This document shows, in pieces, positions 34,220-42,463 of a DNA stretch of 64,000 nucleotides. Made by a program: the position numbers and the translations under genes. The stretch is from Treponema sp. OMZ 838 (lineage in GTDB: Bacteria; Spirochaetota; Spirochaetia; Treponematales; Treponemataceae): contig NZ_CP009227.1 of the NCBI RefSeq assembly GCF_000775995.1, positions 806,001 to 870,000 on the forward strand. The letters run 5' to 3'. The first letter of the stretch is position 1, and the number at the start of each line of letters is the position of its first letter. The notes below the pieces were generated by a model. It did no database searches. It was not told where the DNA came from and saw only the letters and a list, made by a program, of their open reading frames with translations.

Positions 34220-34966
34220 TTAGGCGCCCATACCGCCGTCTACGCCGAGTACCTGCGCGGTAATATACACGGATAAATCGGATGCTAAAAAGACAGCCGC
34301 ATTTGCAACATCAAGCGGCGTTCCTCCGCGCTTTAAGGGAATAGCGGTTTCTATCCAATTCTTCCGCATATCTTCCGGTAATGACGAAGTCATATCCGTT
34401 TCGATATAGCCGGGCGCAATCGCATTGACACGCACCCCTCTGCTGCCGATCTCTTTTGCAAGGCTTTTGGTCATACCGATTAAGCCTGCCTTACTTGCCG
34501 CATAGTTAACCTGTCCGCCTTGTCCGTGTAGACCGACGATACTTGCCATATTGATAATGGAACCTTCCCGCTTCCGCAACATATCGGAAGAGACGATTTG
34601 CGATGTTAAAAAAGCCCCGGTCAAATTGACGCGCAATACAGCGTCCCAGTCCTCCTGCGGCATACGGAACGACAGTCCGTCCCGGGTAATCCCCGCGTTG
34701 TTGACTAAAATATGGAATCCACCGGATTGCTTGAGAGCCTCTTTTACCGTAGCGGTCAGTTCTTCGGCATTTCCGCAGTCGGCGTATATCTCGTGAAATA
34801 CGCTGTTGTGCTGTGCGGCGAATGCTTCCATTTCCACCTTTCCTTGAGAGGGCTTTGTGCAGAGCCCCCACACCTCAGCTCCTTCTTCCAGAAACCTACG
34901 GACTATTTCTTTCCCGATTCCGCGTGAAGAACCGGTTACCAATGCTTTTTTCCCTTGTAATAACAT
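34220..34966 (-). CDS. fabG: 3-oxoacyl-ACP reductase FabG
   Basis: 248 residues of the short-chain dehydrogenase family. NADP-binding TGSSRGIGKE is at residues 11-20, NNAGITRDG at 89-97, and the catalytic Ser142, Tyr155 and Lys159 (YAASKAG) are all present. It reduces 3-oxoacyl-ACP to the 3-hydroxy form. Located 10 bases after fabD and 16 before fabF, clearly one operon. Confidence 0.95.
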   Translation of the reverse strand: MLLQGKKALVTGSSRGIGKEIVRRFLEEGAEVWGLCTKPSQGKVEMEAFAAQHNSVFHEIYADCGNAEELTATVKEALKQSGGFHILVNNAGITRDGLSFRMPQEDWDAVLRVNLTGAFLTSQIVSSDMLRKREGSIINMASIVGLHGQGGQVNYAASKAGLIGMTKSLAKEIGSRGVRVNAIAPGYIETDMTSSLPEDMRKNWIETAIPLKRGGTPLDVANAAVFLASDLSVYITAQVLGVDGGMGA

Positions 34967-34976
34967 ATAAAACCTC

Positions 34977-35945
34977 TTATGAGCGGCTGGTTTCTATCAC
35001 AGCCGATAATTGTTCAGCGGTACCGGTGGGGCGGTAGTTTCCTGCACAGCCGCTGTCCCGCCACAGATTGCAGAGCGTCATGCCCGGCCCTATTTCCAAC
35101 AGCGTAGCCGCATTTGCCAGCGCAGCGATTTCCCGCTCTTCCTCAAGCCAGCGCACAGGATGCGTTAGGTGCAGTACGGCGTTTTTTTTCGCTTCTTCGC
35201 CGGTTAAAAGCCGCTTTCCGGTAACATTTGAAAAAATCGGAATAACGGGATCATTGAACGCAACATCCTGCAGCACTGCGGAAAATTCTTCGGCTGCACC
35301 GCGCATCAGCGGCGAATGGAACGGCCCTGCAACCGCAAGCCGGATAAAGCGTTTTGCTCCCGCTTCCTTGCAGAGTTTTTCTGCAACATCAAGCCCTTCG
35401 GCTGTTCCCGATACAACGGTCTGCATCGGACTATTCAAATTTGCCGCAAAGACAATCCCCGTCGCAGGATCGGAATACGGTTTCAAAATTTCGACAATCC
35501 GCCCAGGATCAAGTTTGAGTACCGCGGCCATACCGCACCCGCTGCCGGACGCTTTACTCTGCTCATCGAGTTTTTCGCAGTATTTCTGCATGATTTTTCC
35601 GCGCAAAGTTACCAGTTTTGTCATCGTTACAAGGTCCAAGACCTTTGCGGCATACAACGCTGAAAATTCACCTAGGCTGAACCCTGCGGCGGCGGCCGGC
35701 GTAATACCGTGTTCCTGCAAGACTGTAATAATTGCAGCCTGCATCGCGGTGATTGCAATCTGACTTCGATCGCTGCGTGCAAGTTCTTCCGGTTCCGTAT
35801 TCCATAAGAAAGAAGCGATATCCTCTCCCGAAGCCGTGCTCATCTCATCGATGACGGTGCGGGCTGACGGGTATTTCTTACAGATATCTTCAGCCATTCC
35901 CTTAAACTGAGAACCCTGTCCCGAAAACAAAAAAATGTATTCCAT
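34977..35945 (-). CDS. fabD: Malonyl-CoA:ACP transacylase FabD
   Basis: 322 residues. FLFSGQGSQFKGM opens the protein, the nucleophile Ser90 is in GFSLGEFSALYAA, and the partner His lies in VAGPFHSPLM. It loads malonyl groups on acyl carrier protein. Slightly longer than the E. coli enzyme through a loop near residues 125-140 (LDEQSKASGSGCG). Second gene of the fab run, 51 bases after fabH. Confidence 0.95.
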   Translation of the reverse strand: MEYIFLFSGQGSQFKGMAEDICKKYPSARTVIDEMSTASGEDIASFLWNTEPEELARSDRSQIAITAMQAAIITVLQEHGITPAAAAGFSLGEFSALYAAKVLDLVTMTKLVTLRGKIMQKYCEKLDEQSKASGSGCGMAAVLKLDPGRIVEILKPYSDPATGIVFAANLNSPMQTVVSGTAEGLDVAEKLCKEAGAKRFIRLAVAGPFHSPLMRGAAEEFSAVLQDVAFNDPVIPIFSNVTGKRLLTGEEAKKNAVLHLTHPVRWLEEEREIAALANAATLLEIGPGMTLCNLWRDSGCAGNYRPTGTAEQLSAVIETSRS

Positions 35946-35996
35946 TATTTTCCTTCTATGACTATGGTTATAGTAATCTTAAAATTATATTAGACA

Positions 35997-36950
35997 TTAG
36001 AACCGGATAATAGCGCCGCCCCATGTCAGACCCGCGCCGAAACCGGTAATCAGTATGGTCATACCTTCATGCAGTTTTCCTTGTTCCATCAGCTCGGTAA
36101 GGGTGATGGGGATGGACGCTGCCGAGGTATTTCCGTAGTTTTCAAGATTACGGACAAATTTACCGAAGTCGATTTTAAGCCGTTTTGATGCGGCTTCCAG
36201 TATCCGCTCGTTCGCCTGATGGCATACGATTAAATCAAGATCGTCAGCCGTCATGTGTTCTTTCGTGAGGAGCGTTTTCACCGTTTCAGTAATATGGCTG
36301 ACAGCGAAATCGTATACGGCTCTACCATTCATGTGTACACGGCGGTCGGGCGAAATGTAGAGCTTATCTGCTCCTGTTCCGTCAGTGCCGAGTATGGTAG
36401 CGCCGATACCCAGACCGGAAGGTTCAAACGTGTTTTCAAGCAATGCTGCGCCTGCACCGTCACCGAATAAGACGCACGTAGAACGATCTGTCCAGTCCAT
36501 AATACGGCTAAGCACCTCCGCCCCGCACACAAGTGCAAACCGCCAATGGTGCCGTTCCATCATACTTGCCGCCGTGTCCAGCGCGTAGATAAAGCCGGAA
36601 CACCCTGCCGTTAGGTCAAAGCAAACCGAATGTACTGCTTGCAATTTATTTTGAATAAGGCAGGCATTTGACGGGGAACCCGGAAAATCGGGTGTTGCCG
36701 TGCCGCAAATAATAAGGTCGATTTTGTCTGCCGTTATAGGCTCGGAAGTCTTACTTTTTTTAAGCGCTTCCGTACATGCCCGATATGCCAGCGATGCGCT
36801 CGTTTCATCTGCTCCGGCAATCCGGCGTGAGCTGATTCCGGTGTGACTCTTGATCCATTCATCCGATGTGTCGAGCTCCGGCGGAAAATCGGTATTTTTC
36901 ATCTCTTTTAAGGGAAGGGCTTTACCCAATCCCTGAATAACAATAGCCAT
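35997..36950 (-). CDS. fabH: 3-oxoacyl-ACP synthase III (FabH)
   Basis: 317 residues. Cys117 in LTAGCSGFIYALD, His in VCHQANERI and Asn in NYGNTSAASIP form the KAS III triad. It starts fatty acid synthesis by joining acyl-CoA with malonyl-ACP, and so helps fix chain type. First gene of the operon. A strong promoter with a palindrome over its -10 lies about 80 bases upstream, so control of the pathway probably acts here. Confidence 0.95.
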   Translation of the reverse strand: MAIVIQGLGKALPLKEMKNTDFPPELDTSDEWIKSHTGISSRRIAGADETSASLAYRACTEALKKSKTSEPITADKIDLIICGTATPDFPGSPSNACLIQNKLQAVHSVCFDLTAGCSGFIYALDTAASMMERHHWRFALVCGAEVLSRIMDWTDRSTCVLFGDGAGAALLENTFEPSGLGIGATILGTDGTGADKLYISPDRRVHMNGRAVYDFAVSHITETVKTLLTKEHMTADDLDLIVCHQANERILEAASKRLKIDFGKFVRNLENYGNTSAASIPITLTELMEQGKLHEGMTILITGFGAGLTWGGAIIRF

Positions 36951-37029
36951 ATTTTATCTCCAGTAATAAATCTAAGAGAATTTAGGATTGTATGAAATGG
37001 CGGTTCCGTTCGATACAACCTATAATACT

Positions 37030-37063
37030 ATACTTAGTATATTTTTTAATTCCACGCTGTCAA
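37030..37063 (-). promoter_or_regulatory. Promoter of the fab operon with overlapping palindrome
   Basis: On the minus strand TTGACA (37058-37063), 16 bases, TATACT (37036-37041). ATACTTAGTAT (37030-37040) is an 11-base palindrome covering the -10, a natural position for a repressor. It does not match the FapR or FabT sites I know. Confidence 0.6.
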
Positions 37064-37070
37064 CCTTCCC

Positions 37071-37120
37071 CTTTTGCAAATATACGGCACATCTGCATTG
37101 CCAAAAGGCCAGCGGAAAGG
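37071..37120. repeat. Family 2 palindromic element, fragment c
   Basis: CCTTTTGCAAATATACGGCA then CATCTGCATTGCC, close to the left end of the 25571 copy, ending abruptly in CAAAAGGCCAGCGGAAAGG. It appears to be a deletion remnant. Confidence 0.55.
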
Positions 37121-37183
37121 TTATTCTTAACAGTCATAGCCACTTCGCTCATTTGACTGACTCAGATGAGGCGGTATGCTATC

Positions 37184-38377
37184 CTATGCATTTTCTGCAG
37201 CAGACTCGATTTTTCCGTTAGTGAGGATTTTGGGATATACCGTTATTCCCAGTTTTTTTTCGATGCCTTGTAAAATACGCAGCTCGTACTCATCTCCGAT
37301 AATGATATTAATGCCTTTTCTTCCTGCCCTTCCGGTACGTCCGGCGCGGTGTATAAAGACATCGGCATCCTTTGAAAGCTGCATCTGCACGATGTAGTCA
37401 ATATCGGCAATATCGAGTCCGCGGGCGGACAAATCGCTGGTAATCAATATCCGCGTTTTACCCGACCTGAACCGTGCGATAATTTGTTTTCGTTCGGAAC
37501 CTTCAAGTTTACCATATAATGGCACGGCATCGATTTTTTTATATCGCAGCTTTTGCGCGAGGGTTTCAACTTCCTGTGCAGGCGCAGTAAAAATAAGGAT
37601 TTTTTTTCTGCCGTCCAATACTGTACTGTCCAACGCATGGATCAGCGCACGCAAGGCATCGGCTTTGCTCCGACGATCGCTCAAAAGCGCCCAATGTTCG
37701 ATGGAGTTTTGCAGCACTCCCGTATGAGCAATCGAAATATGTTCCGGTAATGCAGCAGTTTTCGAACGCCGCAAAAAGCTGTTAAGTAGCTCAATATTTT
37801 TTCCATTAAATGTTGCCGAACACGCAAGCGCCTGCACATCCTGCGGCAGCGCACTAAGAACGACCTGCAGTGCATCTCTGCTTTCCCGCGCAAGCTGCCG
37901 ATCTGCTTCATCAATTACTACAGCTTCTATTTCCTGCAGCTTGAGTTTCTTTAGTCCGATTAAATCGGAAATGCGCGTCGGTGTTCCGATGATGACGGCA
38001 GGTTTTTCTTTTAAGCCGTCTATTTGCCGTTTTAGCGAACTGCCGCCGACACAGAGCAGTGTCTTAAAACATTTCGTATCAGTTCCTTGCAGTTGAGTTG
38101 CCGCTTCTTTAATTTGAGAGGCAAGCTCCACCGTAGGGCTTAAAATAAGAATACGCGGAGCGGTTGTCTTTTTCTCATCCTGCATCAGCCGAGTTAGAAG
38201 CGGCAGCAAAAAAGCAAAGGTTTTACCCGTGCCGGTTTCGGATTCAAAAAAGACGCTTTTACCTTCTAAGGCGAGCGGTATCACTTTTTCTTGAATAGGA
38301 GTCGGTTGTATAATCCCGCCGGCGGCAAGCGTTTCAACAAAAGGTTTGTACAGCGGCAAATCCAAAAAGTCAGTCAT
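37184..38377 (-). CDS. DEAD-box RNA helicase
   Basis: 397 residues. Q motif PTPIQEKVIPLAL, Walker A ESETGTGKTFAF, the box itself VIDEADRQLA (DEAD), SAT in ACSATFNG, and the C-terminal HRAGRTGRAGRKG are all present. It remodels RNA or ribonucleoproteins with ATP. There is no long basic tail. ATG 38377 is chosen because the reading to 38488 enters a palindromic repeat; no good ribosome site is visible. It stands alone between the fab operon and a glycosyltransferase. Confidence 0.93.
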   Translation of the reverse strand: MTDFLDLPLYKPFVETLAAGGIIQPTPIQEKVIPLALEGKSVFFESETGTGKTFAFLLPLLTRLMQDEKKTTAPRILILSPTVELASQIKEAATQLQGTDTKCFKTLLCVGGSSLKRQIDGLKEKPAVIIGTPTRISDLIGLKKLKLQEIEAVVIDEADRQLARESRDALQVVLSALPQDVQALACSATFNGKNIELLNSFLRRSKTAALPEHISIAHTGVLQNSIEHWALLSDRRSKADALRALIHALDSTVLDGRKKILIFTAPAQEVETLAQKLRYKKIDAVPLYGKLEGSERKQIIARFRSGKTRILITSDLSARGLDIADIDYIVQMQLSKDADVFIHRAGRTGRAGRKGINIIIGDEYELRILQGIEKKLGITVYPKILTNGKIESAAENA

Positions 38378-38432
38378 GTGGCAAGGATAGCATATTGTTA
38401 CGGTAAATGCTATAATCGTGAAAATATCCAGC

Positions 38433-38575
38433 AGAGCAGTCTCACAAGATATTTTATATAACCCCGCAGAATAATCGAGGCTGTTCAACCAGAACTGAAC
38501 CTCTTCGAGGTTCAGATAGTCTCACAGCCTCGATTATTCTGCGATTTTGATTTATTTATCTGGTGAGACTGCTCT
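38433..38575. repeat. Family 1 palindromic element, copy C (exchanged termini)
   Basis: 143 bp bounded by AGAGCAGTCTCAC and GTGAGACTGCTCT, not the usual ends. The core is the same: CGCAGAATAATCGAGGCTGT pairs perfectly (20 bp) with ACAGCCTCGATTATTCTGCG around TGAACCTC/GAGGTTCA. It separates the helicase and glycosyltransferase genes. Confidence 0.88.
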
Positions 38576-38600
38576 AAGATACTTAAAAAAGAGGTTTCCT

Positions 38601-39728
38601 TTGAAAATAGGAATTGATACGCTCGGATGCGATCACGGCAGATCGGGAATCGGAGCCTACATTCTTTCATTAGTCCATAATTTGCCCAAAACCGAACACA
38701 GCATTCAGCTTTTCGGCCACGAATTGGATAAATATACCTATACGTCGGGTGTTGAAGGGGTTAAGTACACCTGCGTTTCCGTCGGAGATTCTGCTTTTGC
38801 GGAACAGACATGGCACAGCCTTTCTTTTAATGCTTTTGCCCGTAAGCAAAAATACGACATTGTTTTATTTCCGTCGGGAACAAAACTCCTCCCCATGCGT
38901 TTTGAAGTACCGGCAGTGCTTGTTATGCAGAATATCCTTACAGATAATGCTCAAGGATATTTAAAAAACTTATCGTCTTTTGTTTCCAAATTAACGCTTA
39001 AATCCGTCAAGGGAATCATCAGCCCCAGTAACTATATCAAGAACAATCTGCTTAAAAACGGCATTGCGGAAGATAAAATACGCGTTATCCATAACGGAAT
39101 CGATACCGATCTATTTCACCCGCATAATCTGCAAGCACAGGAAGCTCTGATGATTAAGCCCTTTGCCATTCGGCGTCCGTATATCATTTATGCGTCACGG
39201 ATTATTCATCCGGAAAAACGGCATATCGAGCTGATTAATGCTTTTTCCATCTTTAAGCAAAAAACAAAGGCGCCGCATCGGCTGGTGATTGCGGGTGCGG
39301 ACGGCGAACAAGCGGAACAGGTGCATCAGGCTGTCCTTCGCTCTCCCTTTGCATCGGATATCTTACTCACCGGATATTTCCCGCATGAGAATCTTCCGTT
39401 GCTCTATTCTGCTGCCGACCTATGTGTGTTTCCGTCTCCCGTCGAAGGCGTCGGCTTGCCGGTAATCGAAGCGATGGCATGCGGTATTCCGACAGCCTGT
39501 GTCCGTGCAGGGGCATTGCCGGAAATTGCAGGCGACTGCACTCGTTATTTTGAACCCGATAAGCCGGAAGAGATTGCCTCTGTCATCGGCAGCCTCATCA
39601 ACGATACCGCTGGTGCAAATAAAGAACGGCGACAAAAACTAATCGATGCCGGAATAGAATGGGTAAAGCAATACAGCTGGAAAAAGACAGCCGAAGAGAC
39701 GCTTGCTTATTTGGAAACAATTAGATAA
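38601..39728 (+). CDS. Family 4-type glycosyltransferase
   Basis: 375 residues of the GT-B fold. KIGIDTLGCDHGRSGIGAYI begins the acceptor domain, IHNGIDTDLFHP is the interdomain link, and the donor-binding domain shows LLTGYFPHENLPLLYSAADL, then FPSPVEGVGLPVIEAMACG with the conserved EGVG...E. It probably adds a sugar to a cell-surface glycan. I take TTG 38601 as start, with GAGGT upstream, because the longer frame to 38547 lies in the repeat. It stands alone. Confidence 0.85.
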   Translation: MKIGIDTLGCDHGRSGIGAYILSLVHNLPKTEHSIQLFGHELDKYTYTSGVEGVKYTCVSVGDSAFAEQTWHSLSFNAFARKQKYDIVLFPSGTKLLPMRFEVPAVLVMQNILTDNAQGYLKNLSSFVSKLTLKSVKGIISPSNYIKNNLLKNGIAEDKIRVIHNGIDTDLFHPHNLQAQEALMIKPFAIRRPYIIYASRIIHPEKRHIELINAFSIFKQKTKAPHRLVIAGADGEQAEQVHQAVLRSPFASDILLTGYFPHENLPLLYSAADLCVFPSPVEGVGLPVIEAMACGIPTACVRAGALPEIAGDCTRYFEPDKPEEIASVIGSLINDTAGANKERRQKLIDAGIEWVKQYSWKKTAEETLAYLETIR

Positions 39729-39964
39729 TGACAGGGCAACCGCATTAAAAATATTTTTAGCGGTTGCCTTCCTTCTGTGCGAAATTTTGCTTAAAATTTC
39801 GCACATTTTTCCAGTAAATGGGTAAACGCATCAGGTAGAGTAGATAAAAACCGCGGAAAAATTGAGACTGTGAGACCATTTGAACCGCGAAGAGGTTCAA
39901 CTCTGGTCGAATAGTTTCAATTTTTCCGCGGGGATATTAAAAAAGCGACCTGATGCGTTTACCC
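39729..39964. repeat. Family 1 palindromic element, copy D, with attached modules
   Basis: GGCAACCGC/GCGGTTGCC hairpin (39736-39769), then GTGCGAAATTTT/AAAATTTCGCAC, then the 145-bp core 39820-39964 bounded by GGGTAAACGCATCAG and CTGATGCGTTTACCC. Core stem CCGCGGAAAAATTGAGACTGT pairs with ATAGTTTCAATTTTTCCGCGG. The gap 39729-40065 holds only this and the infC promoter. Confidence 0.9.
39736..39776 (+). terminator. Terminator-like hairpin after the glycosyltransferase
   Basis: GGCAACCGC (39736-39744) pairs with GCGGTTGCC (39761-39769), followed by TTCCTTCT. It lies 8 bases past the stop codon. Confidence 0.55.
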
Positions 39965-39979
39965 TGTGGAATGATAACC

Positions 39980-40009
39980 TTGACATATTCAAAGAAAATT
40001 CGATATACT
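39980..40009 (+). promoter_or_regulatory. Promoter of the infC operon
   Basis: TTGACA (39980-39985), 18 bases, TATACT (40004-40009). The predicted leader is only about 50 bases, so a long L20-binding leader as in Bacillus is not present. Confidence 0.7.
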
Positions 40010-40065
40010 TACGATCTATAGCTTTATTTTATGTGCATTGAGAAAAGTGTACTGGAGGAGAATAG

Positions 40066-40587
40066 TTGGCGGAGAATAAAGGTTTGCGGATTAATGAACA
40101 AATCCGTGTCCGCGAGGTTCGTTTAATTGATGATGCAGGGGAGCAAAAGGGCATTGTTTCCACCCTTGAAGCTCTTAGGATGGCTCAAGACGTTAATCTT
40201 GACCTCGTTGAAGTGGCTCCGCAAGCGGATCCTCCCGTTTGCAAGATCTTAGATTATGGAAAGTATCGTTTTGAATTGGAAAAAAAGCTCCGTGATTCCA
40301 AGAAAAAACAGAAGCTGCAAGTTCTCAAAGAAATTCGTATGCAGCCTAAGATAAATGACCATGATTTATCCTTTAAAGCACGGCATATACAAGATTTTCT
40401 TGATGACGGCGATAAAGTAAAAGTAACAATCCGCTTTCGGGGGCGGGAGTTAGCCCATACCGAGTTGGGGCTGGACGTATTAAATAACGTACTGGCAAAA
40501 CTCGGCGGAGATTTAACGGTAGAAAAACCTCCGGCAATGGAAGGACGCACCATGTCGATGACATTGGCGCCCAAATCAAAGAAATAA
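40066..40587 (+). CDS. infC: Translation initiation factor IF-3
   Basis: 173 residues. The N-terminal domain [20 protein letters not shown] and the C-terminal domain with [20 protein letters not shown] are both complete. It keeps the 30S subunit free and checks start codons. The start is TTG with GGAGGAG just upstream; IF-3 genes often use poor start codons, which allows IF-3 to limit its own synthesis. First gene of the infC-rpmI-rplT run. Confidence 0.97.
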   Translation: MAENKGLRINEQIRVREVRLIDDAGEQKGIVSTLEALRMAQDVNLDLVEVAPQADPPVCKILDYGKYRFELEKKLRDSKKKQKLQVLKEIRMQPKINDHDLSFKARHIQDFLDDGDKVKVTIRFRGRELAHTELGLDVLNNVLAKLGGDLTVEKPPAMEGRTMSMTLAPKSKK

Positions 40588-40602
40588 TTTACGAGGTGTA
40601 CT

Positions 40603-40809
40603 ATGCCTAAGATGAAGAGTAAGAGTGCCGCAGCAAAACGTTTTAAGTTTACCGGCAGTGGTAAAGTGAAGTACAAGCAAATGAATTTGCGTCATATTTT
40701 GACCAAGAAATCCCCGCAACGCAAACGCGATTTGCGCAAAGCCGGAATTTTAGCCGAAGCCGACAGTAAAAAAGTAAGAAAGCAGCTGCTTCCTTACGGC
40801 ACCAATTAA
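40603..40809 (+). CDS. rpmI: Ribosomal protein bL35
   Basis: 68 residues, very basic: [20 protein letters not shown], then [20 protein letters not shown]. Position between infC and rplT is universal in bacteria. ACGAGGTG precedes the ATG, 15 bases after infC. It is a structural part of the large ribosomal subunit. Confidence 0.98.
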   Translation: MPKMKSKSAAAKRFKFTGSGKVKYKQMNLRHILTKKSPQRKRDLRKAGILAEADSKKVRKQLLPYGTN

Positions 40810-40833
40810 TTTTTGATTATTTAGGAGAATACA

Positions 40834-41193
40834 ATGCCGAGATCGTTATGTTCAAATAAACGCATCCACAGACGCAAGAAGATTTTAAAGTTAGCAAAGG
40901 GATTCCGCGGACGCAGAGGTACAAACTATAAAGCGGCAAAAGACGCTGTTGTAAAAGCGCTTACTCATAGCTTTGAAGCACGCCGCGACCGCAAAGGCGA
41001 TATGCGCCGCTTGTGGATCAGCAGAATCAATGCCGCCGTCCGTGCGGAAGGAATGAGCTATTCACGCTTTATCAACGGAATGGCAAAAGCGGGCATCACG
41101 TTAAACCGCAAAGCCTTATCCAATATGGCTATCGAAGATCCGGCCGCTTTTAAAAGCGTTGTCGAACAGTCAAAAAAAGCATTAGGAGCCTAA
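40834..41193 (+). CDS. rplT: Ribosomal protein bL20
   Basis: 119 residues: [20 protein letters not shown], then [20 protein letters not shown], the standard L20 sequence. It binds 23S rRNA early in assembly and in some bacteria represses its own operon. TAGGAG precedes the ATG. The downstream coiled-coil gene begins 3 bases after its stop, so cell-division genes appear to share this transcript. Confidence 0.98.
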   Translation: MPRSLCSNKRIHRRKKILKLAKGFRGRRGTNYKAAKDAVVKALTHSFEARRDRKGDMRRLWISRINAAVRAEGMSYSRFINGMAKAGITLNRKALSNMAIEDPAAFKSVVEQSKKALGA

Positions 41194-41196
41194 CGT

Positions 41197-41667
41197 ATGC
41201 TAAACCTCGATCAAATTAAACAGCTTGAAGCAAGAGTCTCTAAAGCAATTGAGCTTATGCAGACTCTTAAAGATGAGAACGATTTATTAAAGCTTGAACT
41301 GCACGACCGCCAACAGCGAATCGAAGAGTTGGAGAATATAGTTCTTGTCTTTAGAAACGACCAAGCAAAGATCGAGGAAGGCATCATCAATGCGCTCAAT
41401 CACTTGAGCGCATTTGAAGACACCGTATATCAGGCGGCAAATTCCGCTGCTGCATCTGCCGTACACGAAACAGCTCCGGCAGCAAACGAATATCAGGACG
41501 TGCAGTCAACAGCATCAAGTTCTATTGAAACCGCTGCCCCTGAACAACCGTCCGCCGTACATCAAGAAGCTTCAGAAGCTCAATATCCGGCCGCTGCTGC
41601 CGAAACGGCACCACAGCTGGCTCCGCAAGAACCGGTAAATCATTCCAATCAACTGGATATTTTTTGA
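41197..41667 (+). CDS. ZapB-like coiled-coil protein
   Basis: 156 residues. Residues 1-75 form a heptad coiled coil (LDQIKQLEARVSKAIELMQT, LKDENDLLKLELHDRQQRIE) with ZapB-like layout; the remainder is an Ala/Pro/Glu-rich disordered tail ending NQLDIF. A gene of ZapA type follows after 2 bases, which supports a division-ring role. The call rests on coiled-coil pattern and neighbourhood rather than on conserved residues. Confidence 0.65.
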   Translation: MLNLDQIKQLEARVSKAIELMQTLKDENDLLKLELHDRQQRIEELENIVLVFRNDQAKIEEGIINALNHLSAFEDTVYQAANSAAASAVHETAPAANEYQDVQSTASSSIETAAPEQPSAVHQEASEAQYPAAAAETAPQLAPQEPVNHSNQLDIF

Positions 41668-41669
41668 CA

Positions 41670-42008
41670 ATGGCCGAACGCAAAGGGCGGCTGCAAATCG
41701 ATCTGTTAGGTACGTCATTTGCACTTGCAGCAGACCAGCCCGCTGAATATTTGCAAGCCATTTATAATCATTACAAAAAAGTCGTGTCGGAGGTTCAGCA
41801 AACCTCTGGCGTTAACGATTCACTGCGTGTTGCAATTATCGCCGGTATCTTGCTTTCGGATGAATTGAGCAAAGAACGGCTCAATCAGCAGGGAACGATT
41901 CCGCAAAACGAAACAGAGGTATTAATCGAGCAGTCAGCAAAAAAAATGATTGAAGATATCGATTCGATTATTTATTCGCTCACTCCGTCAAATGATGTGC
42001 AAGCATGA
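41670..42008 (+). CDS. zapA: Cell division protein ZapA-like
   Basis: 112 residues. LQIDLLGTSFALAADQPAEYLQ is the ZapA N-terminal strand-helix, followed by VNDSLRVAIIAGILLSDEL and a C-terminal helix for tetramer formation. ZapA bundles FtsZ filaments. ATG 41670 lies 2 bases after the previous stop with no ribosome site of its own, so it is translated by coupling; TTG 41664 is an alternative. Its stop overlaps the next ATG as ATGA. Confidence 0.78.
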   Translation: MAERKGRLQIDLLGTSFALAADQPAEYLQAIYNHYKKVVSEVQQTSGVNDSLRVAIIAGILLSDELSKERLNQQGTIPQNETEVLIEQSAKKMIEDIDSIIYSLTPSNDVQA

Positions 42009-42463
42009 CCCTCTTTGTCGATGCGGACTCCTGTCCGGTGCGTATCCGCGAAATTATTTGTAAAACGGCAAAGCGGCTGCAAGTTCCGGCAGTGTTTGCC
42101 GCTAATCGTCCCATCCCTATTCCGAAAAATTCTTATTGTACCTCGGTTATAACCGAAGCCGAAGATCAAGCAGCAGACATATATATTCTTGCTCATGCTG
42201 TGCAGGGCGACATGGTTATTACCCGTGATATTCCGCTTGCGAAACAGCTGGTCGATGCACACATCAAAGTTATTAACGACCGCGGTATTGTATATACTAT
42301 CGAAAATATCGGCGAACGCTTATCTATCCGGAATTTTATGTATGAATTATCGGTAAACGGGCTTGCTCCGGAACGGACAAAAGCATTCGGTAAGAAAGAA
42401 ATTATGGAATTTGCCCAATCGCTCGACCGGGAGACGCAGCGTCTTCTGAAAAACGTTCCTTGA
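42005..42463 (+). CDS. YaiI/YqxD-family (DUF188) protein
   Basis: 152 residues: LFVDADSCPVRIREIICKTA, then GDMVITRDIPLAKQLVDAH and MYELSVNGLAPERTKAFGKK. The FVDADSCPV start and VITRDIPLA are typical of DUF188, a PIN-like fold with conserved acidic residues that suggests nuclease activity, though none has been shown to my knowledge. Last gene of the infC run; its 3' end overlaps the convergent HD-GYP gene by 62 bases. Confidence 0.92.
   Translation: MTLFVDADSCPVRIREIICKTAKRLQVPAVFAANRPIPIPKNSYCTSVITEAEDQAADIYILAHAVQGDMVITRDIPLAKQLVDAHIKVINDRGIVYTIENIGERLSIRNFMYELSVNGLAPERTKAFGKKEIMEFAQSLDRETQRLLKNVP

Noticed and set aside
35068-35763. Plus-strand 231-residue frame
   Set aside because: It is antisense to fabD, which has an intact active site.
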